Shown: positions 57,062 to 64,000 of the stretch, in pieces
Position numbering within the stretch: the stretch's first letter is position 1
Layout of the letters: each line of letters opens with the position of its first letter
Assembly (NCBI RefSeq): GCF_019175385.1
Contig: NC_083340.1
Coordinates: 7,169,706-7,233,705 of the forward strand
Length of the DNA: 64,000 nucleotides
Direction of reading: 5' to 3'
From: Lycium barbarum
Taxonomy: Eukaryota; Streptophyta; Magnoliopsida; Solanales; Solanaceae
Program-made: the position numbers and the translations under genes
Notes under the pieces: generated by a model
What the model saw: the letters and a program-made list of their open reading frames with translations, nothing else
What the model was told of the DNA's origin: nothing
Databases searched by the model: none

Positions 57062-59754
57062 CTATGTAGGTGATGGGGTTAAACCATTTAGATCACTACC
57101 CCTATCATTGTTAATGCCACCATGAATAATGCTACTATTATTATTGTACCTGCAAAGCACCTTGCACTTGACCACATTGTCATAGACATAGAACCCTGGG
57201 GTGACCATGATCCTAACCATGGCTGGGACCAACTTCTTAGCTTTATCTCCACCCATATCCTCCATGTAAACACAGTCAAATTTCATCTCTTTATCCACTC
57301 TGAAAATAGGCAGTGTTGGATGAAGTGAGTTAGCCAAGAGGTGCACTAACCACACTGCTTTTGATGCACCAAAAAAAGCTTGCAATAGTGGTTCAGGCCA
57401 AGGTTTGTTCCATCCCAACATAGCCACAATTTCACTCATTTTCCTATCACAAAACTTGCTGAATTCTTCACTGTAAAATCTTGTCCCTTTGCTCAATACT
57501 TCCTCCCATGTTAAATCCTTCAATCGATTGTACAAACCAAAATTTGTCTCACATCGATCGATGGGGTTCAAGATTTGGTTACAAGAACTCTTTTGGAATC
57601 CAATAGATTCAAAATCCTCATAAAAAGCTTTGTTCAACAAAGATTCAAGATACACAATTAACCCCCTTGGGTTTCTTGAAATTGAAATCTTGATATCACA
57701 TGGTTGGAGTAGTAATGCAATTCGATCATAAACTTTACCACCAATTTGTCTAAGTTGAAGTGTCATCGATCGACTTAAAATCCTAACAGATGATCTTGCT
57801 TCAGATACCATAACCAAGAAATGCTCAATAACTTTGTCCTCTTCACCAAATTTCACTCTTTGAATATTTGAAGGGGATTTGTTGTTGTTCATAACATTGT
57901 TGCTACAAACTTCAAGACCAGATTTAAGATTATGGCAATAAATTTCAAGCTTGTTTAGTTTTTTCTCAAGCTCAACCATAGAAAACTTCAATCTTGATGC
58001 TTCTAAAATAGCCTCATCTCTTTTTCTTGTAGCTTGAATTAGCTTATGTGACAGCTCAGCCAATGCAATTTTCCATTTTTCCTCTCTTGACCCTTCACCA
58101 GTAGAGGACTCAACTTCTGCTGCTGATGATGATGATAATCTTGGACTTCTTTTGACCAAAGTTGAGAGGACTGATTTGAAAATACCACTACCACCATGAG
58201 GGCTATTTATAGAATTACGTTTGTTGTTGTTGTTGTCTAATGGAACCACAGTGATTTTCTCTCTATTGCTAGGCCTGCACTTGTTGCACAAAACACCCTT
58301 CTTGTCTTCATTTTCTAGCCTCTTTTTGTTAGACACTTTGGATTTATTCTCTGTTTTAGAGTGATGTAAAGGTGTAGGACGGTGCCTGTATTCAACTTCA
58401 CTTGGAGTTGTCTCTGCTCTATAACTGCTTCTCCCTTGTGAACACTCCTCTTCTTCAATCTGCTTTATAACACACACACAAAAAAAAAGGAGAGGAAAAA
58501 AAAATCAATCTTTTTGAGAAAAAAAATCATCTAAACAGAAATTGCATAAATATCCAAAAGAGAACAAGTGGTAAAAGATTGAGGGGTGAACTTAAATGGA
58601 GGATTTTGAGGAGGAAGAAGAAGAATTAGCTATTGAAAAAAAAAAAAAAGTGGGGGGGGGGGGGGGGGGGGGTAGTGAGTATATATGAAAAAGAATGTTT
58701 CTTTCTGTGGAAAACAAAAAATCTTAAAGATATGTGAGGTTTCATTCTCTTTTCACTAAAGCAAGGGATAAAAACTCTATCTTTTTGAGCGACAAAACAT
58801 CACTAAACAAGAATCAAAGGGCACAAAAACAATAATTTGCTTGAATAGCCAAAAGAGAAAAAAGTATCACTAAACAAGAATCAAAAACTCCCTTGTCATC
58901 ATTTTGAGAAGGAAGAAGAAGAATCAGCCATTGAAATTGAAATTAAACGTAAAGGGTATTAAGTATATATGAAAAAGATTGTTTCTTTTTGTGAAAAAAA
59001 AAAATACTCTTAAAGATGTCTGAGCATTTTCATTCTCTTTTCACTAAAGCATGGGGATAAAAACTCAAATCTTTTTCAGAGAAAAAAACATCACTAAACA
59101 AGAATCAATGGGGGAAAAAACAAGAATTTGCTTGAATAACCAAAAGAGAAAAAAAACAACACTAAACAAGAACCAATGGGCACAAAAACAGAATTTGCTT
59201 GAATAGCCAAAAGAGAAAAAAGCATCACTAAACAAGAATCAATGGACACAAAAACCAGAATTTGCTTGAATAGCCAAAAGAGAAAAAAGCATCACTAAAC
59301 AAGAATCAATGGACACAAAAACCAGAATTTGCTTGAATAGCCAAAAGAGAAAAAAGCATCACTAAACAAGAATCAATGGGCAAAAAAAAAATTGCATAAA
59401 TATCCAAAAGAGAAAAAAGGATTAAAGAGTGAATGGTGAACTTACAGGAGTGAAAAGAGTAGGAGAAATGGAGGACTTTGAGGAGGCAACAGAAGAATTA
59501 GCCATTGAAAATGACTAAAATGAAAAGGGTATTGAGTATATATGACAAAGATTGTATCTTTATGTTGAAAATCTTAAAGCATGGAATAAAAATATCACTA
59601 GTGAAGAATCAACGGCCAAAGAAAACAGAATTTGCATAAATAGCCTAAAGAGAAAAAGGGATTAGAAAGTGAATAATTTACTTACAGAAGTGAAGAGAGG
59701 TGGATGACGAGGAGAAATGAAGGATTTTGAGGAACAAGAAGGAGAATTAGCCAT
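57062..59754 (-). CDS. IRKI: IRK-interacting protein-like (GIL1/IRKI, DUF641), 2 exons
   Basis: Exon 1 is 59754-59686 (23 codons, MANSPSCSSKSF...PPLFTS, donor GTAAGT). Exon 2 is 58459-57062, entered after TTATAAAGCAG; both joints are phase 0 and the product is 488 aa. The family is plant-specific: GIL1 acts in light control of gravitropism and IRKI binds the receptor kinase IRK. Visible parts: acidic IEEEE at the junction, a basic low-complexity stretch, LCNKCRPS near residue 80, KSVLSTLVKR near 118, a coiled coil at about 150-207 (EEKWKIALAELSHKLIQATR onward), then the conserved C-terminal domain with LGWNKPWPEPLLQAFFGASK and PGFYVYDNVVKCKVLCRY. An uninterrupted frame could also start at 58477 in the intron (MCVIKQ), but the family starts with a short exon like this one, so the spliced form is preferred. 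Intron 1 (about 1.2 kb) carries duplicated exon-1 copies. Confidence 0.9.
58591..58633 (-). pseudogene. Decayed IRKI first-exon copy without start or donor
   Basis: The sequence matches the other exon-1 copies, but the start is ATA, a stop follows SSSSSSKSSI-type residues, about 20 bp before the donor are missing and the donor GTAAG reads TTAAG. It is closest to exon 2. The upstream block GTATATATGAAAAAGAAT lies at about 58678-58695, beyond a 21-base G run. Confidence 0.75.
58652..58672. repeat. Poly(G) run of 21
   Basis: A run of 21 G preceded by 14 A in the IRKI intron. Its exact length is doubtful in any assembly. On the transcribed strand it is a C run. Confidence 0.9.
58795..59410. repeat. 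Roughly 65-bp minisatellite in IRKI intron 1
   Basis: The unit contains CATCACTAAACAAGAATCAA, TGGACACAAAAACCAGAATT and TGCTTGAATAGCCAAAAGAG. It recurs at about 58798, 58866, 59088, 59158, 59225, 59285 and 59357. The last units (59225-59340) are identical over most of their length, so expansion is recent. The unit lies between the copies of exon 1. Confidence 0.85.
58899..58931 (-). pseudogene. Decayed IRKI first-exon copy
   Basis: ATG at 58931-58929 gives MADSSSSFSK and then stops (TGA, 58901-58899) before any donor. The upstream TATA-like block GTATATATGAAAAAGATT (about 58964-58981) matches the other copies. Confidence 0.75.
59446..59505 (-). CDS. IRKI: IRKI alternative (proximal) first exon
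   Basis: ATG at 59505-59503, product MANSSVASSKSSISPTLFTP (20 residues), donor GTAAG at 59445-59441, phase 0, so it joins exon 2 in frame. It is paralogous to 59754-59686. Its ending LFTP resembles the family better than LFTS does. A TATA-like TATATA lies about 30-40 bp upstream (about 59536-59541), inside the duplicated unit, so it could be an independent promoter. Confidence 0.75.
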
Positions 59755-59789
59755 GGAAACTGAAAATTAAACCAGAAGGGTGTTAACTG

Positions 59790-59820
59790 TTAAGTATATT
59801 TCATATACTATAGTATATGA
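59790..59820 (-). promoter_or_regulatory. IRKI: Core promoter region of IRKI distal exon 1
   Basis: TATATTTCATATACTATAGT is TATA-like and lies about 40-60 bp upstream of the distal ATG (59754), at the same place as TATATAT in the other copies. This is sequence inspection only. Confidence 0.4.
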
Positions 59821-60109
59821 AAAAGACATGTTTTTTTTGGTGAAGAAAAAAAAAATAAAAAAAATTCGTCGGCTTGTAATCATGATTTTTAATGAATCAC
59901 AAAACAGATTTTGCAGGTTTTTGTTCTGAAAAATTGAAATTATTATATTTCAGCATCTTGTAAGCTAACCCCACCCCCCTAAGCAAACTAACCCGAAATA
60001 AGAAGAATCTGAATTTACCAGGTCAGAATTTATGACGTCCACGCGCTATAGAAGTGTTTTAGGAGTTAACGATTGTCTACTATTACGTGACACATAGGTA
60101 CGTGTGTTA

Positions 60110-60117
60110 CACGTGGC
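60110..60117. promoter_or_regulatory. G-box/ABRE-like CACGTGGC
   Basis: CACGTGGC lies 356 bp upstream of the distal IRKI start; ACGTGTGTTACACGT just left adds a second ACGT core. bZIP and bHLH factors bind such cores in plants; use here is not shown. Confidence 0.4.
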
Positions 60118-60164
60118 GATGTTGAGTTGGGTCTTCCTTATGACTTGTGAGTCAAATGTCAATG

Positions 60165-60880
60165 AGTTTAAGAGCCTGTTTGGATTGGCTTATTTGTGGT
60201 GTTTTTAAGCCATTTTAAGCTAAAATAGTTTGTAAGCACTTTTTGTTGTGTTTGGGTAAAATAAAAAGTGATTTTAAGCACTTGTTTTTATACCAAAATA
60301 ATAAAAATAAGTCAAAAGTTATAAGTTAGAGTTTTTATTATTTTTGGCCATGAGTTTTGAAACAATGGTTTCAAACCAGCGTTTGGACATGCGTTTTTAC
60401 GCATGGTTTGAAATCATGATTTCAATTTTTTAAATATAAAATTTAACCCATAAGTTTATATTTTGTAAAAAAAGACCCATAAGTTGATAGATATTTTTAA
60501 CAATTACCCCATCAATCATTTACCAATCTCATTAACTTCCACCAAATTTTATTTATGTCTACCAACCTTTTAATTTTGTAAAAAAAGACCCATAGTTTAA
60601 TTTTATTTATTGAACTAAAATTTGATCAATTGATGTTGTATTTTAAAAAAGTCTTCTAGTATTAATTTTGAGCCGGTTGTTATGAATTAGCGTATTAATT
60701 TTGTTATGAACTATGACTTGCTCATTTGGTAAGATTGTATAAGAATTGAGAATGTTTTGATAGTTTTCACAACTTGTGGGGTTTTTATGTCTATAAGAGA
60801 AAATACTCCTTAAAATATCCAAATTGCATGTCCAAAAATGATTTCAAACAATGTCCAAACGGGGCCTAATTCACTTTTTC
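60165..60880. mobile_element. Nested MITEs
   Basis: It opens with GAGCCTGTTTGGATTGGCTT, the end of the hAT-like family at 12283 and 27993, and holds AAGCACTTTTTGTTG-type words. A second element starts near 60345 (GGCCATGAGTTTTGAAACAA, CGTTTGGACATGCGTTTTTA) and its other end is near 60830-60870 (CATGTCCAAAAATGATTTCA, ATGTCCAAACGGGGCCTAA). The outer element's far end was not fixed. Confidence 0.55.
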
Positions 60881-61067
60881 TTAAGGCTGATTGCTCCATT
60901 TTAAACCCTATTTAGATTTTATTCTATTTTTTAAAAATTGCTAAATATAATTTTTAAAATTATTTAGAATAATTTTGAATTCTAGTCTAATATATATATA
61001 TATATATTACATTACATAGGGAGGACTGGTGATTTTTTTTAAGGGGATTTACGGGCACTATGCGATA

Positions 61068-61357
61068 CTCTCTCCCTTCCAAAATAATTGAATTGTTGGG
61101 GTGTGACACACTCATTAAGAAATCTAATTAATTACATTAAACAAAGAATTACTTATTTGACTAAATTACCCTATGTCTTTCCTCTAATTTTTCTTAAAGG
61201 TTGGGAATATTGAATGTTGGGATTTGGAAAAACTATTAAAAAGAAGGATAACTTAGGAAAAATTTAATTAATAACCTCTTGAACTTTGAAAAATTCACTT
61301 ATTTTGGATTAAAAAAAAATCTCAAAAATTTATTTATTTTGGAAATGGAGGGAGTAT
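61068..61357. mobile_element. Stowaway-like MITE
   Basis: The left CTCTCCCTTCCAAAATAATTGA and right TTATTTTGGAAATGGAGGGAG ends are inverted repeats; TA-type flanks (GATAC.. and ..GTATTG) are consistent with a TA target. The interior is AT-rich and non-coding. Confidence 0.7.
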
Positions 61358-62179
61358 TGATAGTCTGATAGTTACGTATATCTCACATTTCTATGCTTCC
61401 CTTAAAGAAATCGATTTTGATATCAAATGATTAAATCATTTTAGACAGAAATCAAACATTCCAAGATTTTTTTTACTAAATTTACTAAAAAATAAAGATG
61501 ATATCAAATCATCTAGAAATTAGAACAATTTTGACTTAACTATATTAAATTTCACTTGAAGTTAAATACCAAGCAAGTTGCTGAAAATTATATTTAGATA
61601 ATCTTGACCAAGAATATAAAAACTTATAAGACTGGCAATTTTATACGTATAGAATAGGTAAAATAAAATGGTAAATGTCGTTATATTGACCAATTAAGCA
61701 TGGCATGAGTTTATTTAACTTTTAACCTATTGTGTCCAAAATAATACATAAAGTTAGTATTTAAGAGAATACCCTCTGGGTCACTACTATATTCATTTGG
61801 TGAGACTTTGAAATACTTTAACATGAAATGAGTTCAACAAACAGTTAGTTATAAATGTTGTAGATGTATCGTATTTCGCAATTATACATGAAGTAGGAAA
61901 TGATTTATTTATTTATTTTTGTAATTATACTGTTAGAACTTAGAAGGAGACCATGATCATGATACTCAATTGGGACGTAACGAATAGTAATAATTGAGAA
62001 CACTTGCTTGCTAGCTCTTTGATCATTTTGAAAAACTAATTCGATATCAGTTCTTAAGAATTAATTTCTAGCTTACACACCCCCACCCCCTCTCTATCTC
62101 TCAATAACATGCATATATAGGAAAAGGCAGACCAGATATTCGGAAAACTCATCATAATAAGTATAATTTTTAATAATCA
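61358..62179. other. AT-rich intergenic DNA
   Basis: No gene or bounded element is recognised. Confidence 0.5.
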
Positions 62180-62290
62180 ATAAAACGGGTTGAAAATGAT
62201 GAGGTATCATGTCCAAATCCTAGCGAAGGCAAAAACAAATTAGGTGATTTTTTTTCATCTATCCATGCCTCAATGGACATAATTATTTGA
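62180..62290 (+). mobile_element. SINE fragment
   Basis: CATGTCCAAATCCTAGCG, AGGCAAAAACAAATTAGGTG and ATTTTTTTTCATCTATCCAT follow the box-B-to-body order of the SINE at 14577-14802. Both ends are worn. Confidence 0.45.
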
Positions 62291-64000
62291 TACGTAATAC
62301 TAATATATAAGAGATAATAAATATTCTGTTAATCTTAGTGCATACAAACTGGCTTAAACATTAAGGTTATCAAAAAAATATTACTTTGCTATTTTTCATG
62401 CTAAAAAAATAGCCGTAGGTGCAGTAACTGTCCTCCCTAGCCAAACTTGAAACCAACTATATTTTACAAAGCTCACATAGGTAGAGATCTTATCTCTCAT
62501 ATAACTGAAAATATTCATTTGGTAATAAATATATTATAAAAACTTAAAACAGTTTCATGAAAAAAAAATCTATATTTGCAGCATTGGAGGGTAGGTCGAT
62601 CCTTATCTAGAGTAATTTAATGAGGACAATGATCCCCCAAAAGATGGTCGATAGTTTTTTTGGAATTGTCTTTTAACCAGCTAGGCATGCCCTATATGGC
62701 TTTTACTTAAATTTCCACCATACCTCTGTATATCTATATTTCTACTTTGGGTTCAGTTGGCTGTTGGTCAAATTGGCCTTTGTCTTCTTCCTTTAAACCA
62801 GCCAAAATTTCACAAAGACCTTTGAGTTCCAACGATACGTCAATTATCAAACAATGACGCCAAAAACGTCATGCATAAATTCTAGTATTTCTTTTGATAA
62901 CTATTGTCATTTTGCAAGAGTCACTGCCGTGTAATGTCAATTGTCAAGCATATCATAAACACCATTTTCACAATAGTTTATATAGATATAAGAAAGTTTT
63001 TACACTATTTGATCACACGAAGGATATCTAACAAGTAAGACTTCATTTGTTTGCACTTTATGTATGTCTTAATTTTAATTATCTAAATTTCAATTATTAA
63101 ATCTCTTTATTTTTTAAGGTTGAATCTTACTCATTCAGATTAACGTTAAGCGTATTTTTTTTATATTACAATCACTTACTAAATCTGAATGATTCAAATC
63201 AATACAAAATTTTAATATCATTAAAATATATGTTTAAATAGTTTTACAGAGATGGCAGGAAACGACTGTTAAACAATAACATGATCATATAAGTTATAAA
63301 ATGAATGAAGCCAAATAAGTAACTATGTGTTGTCCTTCGTCATGATTTTGAAAGTTCTATAAGTTTTACATTTGTCATTTTGCAAAAGTCGCTGCCGTAT
63401 AATGTCGATCTTGCTGTGTGTAAATCAACGCCAAAGTACTAATTAATGGCATAATAATATGTTCTGTTCATTCTTCGTCCGTGAACTACCCACGCCTGCA
63501 TTTACTACCATGCACCATCCTACACCTAACAACCACGTCTTCCTTTTTTGCTTATTTCCCTCTCTTTTATTTTCTTATTTTTATGAAATCCCTTTCTATA
63601 AAAAAATCAATACAGAGATAATTTCTTATTGAATGACTGATATATAACAAGTTAATATATATTGCATAATTTAAATATTTATTCTTTAAATAGAATAAAA
63701 AAGTATTCTTACATATACTATTATGAGAGTCAGTTTTGTCAATTTAGAATTTTAATCCACTTATTGCTAATACACCCACTTTTATTGCATATTCTACCAG
63801 CATAAATAATATATAGGTTCCACATAATATAATACATAGGTTCTTGCATCACTTATGTAGATAATGAGGCAAACAAAAAAAATTAACAATCAAACATGGT
63901 ATAACTTAAAACTGTATTTTATGTGGAGATTAAATTTTCTCAAGCTCAACCAAATATAGTACTATACAAATTACTGCTGAATTCTATGTGGAGATTAAAT
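62291..64000. other. AT-rich intergenic DNA with a short direct repeat
   Basis: There is no gene. GTCATTTTGCAAGAGTCACT (about 62908) and a GCCGTGTAATGTCAATTGTC stretch after it recur with changes at about 63375 (GTCATTTTGCAAAAGTCGCT, GCCGTATAATGTCGATC), a diverged duplicate 467 bp apart. Confidence 0.5.

Noticed and set aside
57088..57328. Short frames opposite or out of phase with IRKI
   Set aside because: They are shadows of the long conserved reading frame.
58460..58477. Start of IRKI at MCVIKQ within an unspliced frame
   Set aside because: Those six codons are intron; the acceptor AAAGCAG precedes IEEEE and the upstream exon supplies the family-type N-terminus.

Overview
The window looks like nuclear DNA of a dicot, most likely Solanaceae. 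It has plant genes with GT-AG introns, an Au-type tRNA-derived SINE, RTE-clade LINEs and related short elements ending in TTG-rich tails, hAT and Stowaway MITEs, and many AT-rich Helitron-like repeats. The family assignment is an inference; the species cannot be read from the sequence.

Three protein genes are supported. (1) The last exon of a class II CPD photolyase (866-1039, +), whose body lies left of the window. (2) A 21-exon Sec1/Munc18 gene of the KEULE/SEC1 type (2406-22029, -), convergent with the photolyase; every exon was joined by phase. Exon 8 is 124 nt where the flanking phases need 126, so it carries a 2-nt deletion. The 5' end is duplicated: two complete first exons lie 1.1 kb apart within tandem repeats. 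(3) An IRK-interacting-protein-like gene with a GIL1/IRKI (DUF641) domain (57062-59754, -). Its short first exon and TATA region also sit in a tandem array: two usable copies and two decayed ones. An F-box/DUF295 pseudogene lies at 30690-31240 (-).

Mobile DNA fills the rest. 1-865: SINE with a hAT MITE inside it. 2.4-22 kb: SEC1 introns with nested retroposons, SINEs, RTE and L1 LINE remnants. 23.3-27.9 kb: a MULE-like element with 11-bp target duplications, inserted just upstream of the SEC1 leader and itself holding a 2.2-kb solo LTR. 28-31 kb: MITEs. 31.2-53.7 kb: successive Helitron-like elements, mostly minus strand, including a 2.6-kb fold-back with 1.2-kb arms. One Helitron is split by a 9.6-kb LTR retrotransposon without recognisable gag-pol (LARD type, minus strand), which holds a further 1.2-kb LTR-like insertion. 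53.7-57 kb: degenerate repeats and an LTR fragment. 59.8-64 kb: MITEs and unremarkable AT-rich DNA.

The most notable points are the independent amplification of promoter plus first exon in both complete-looking genes, the SEC1 exon-8 frameshift, the displacement of the SEC1 upstream region by a 4.6-kb transposon, the large fold-back in the Helitron cluster, and a LINE fragment with the arrangement expected from twin priming.
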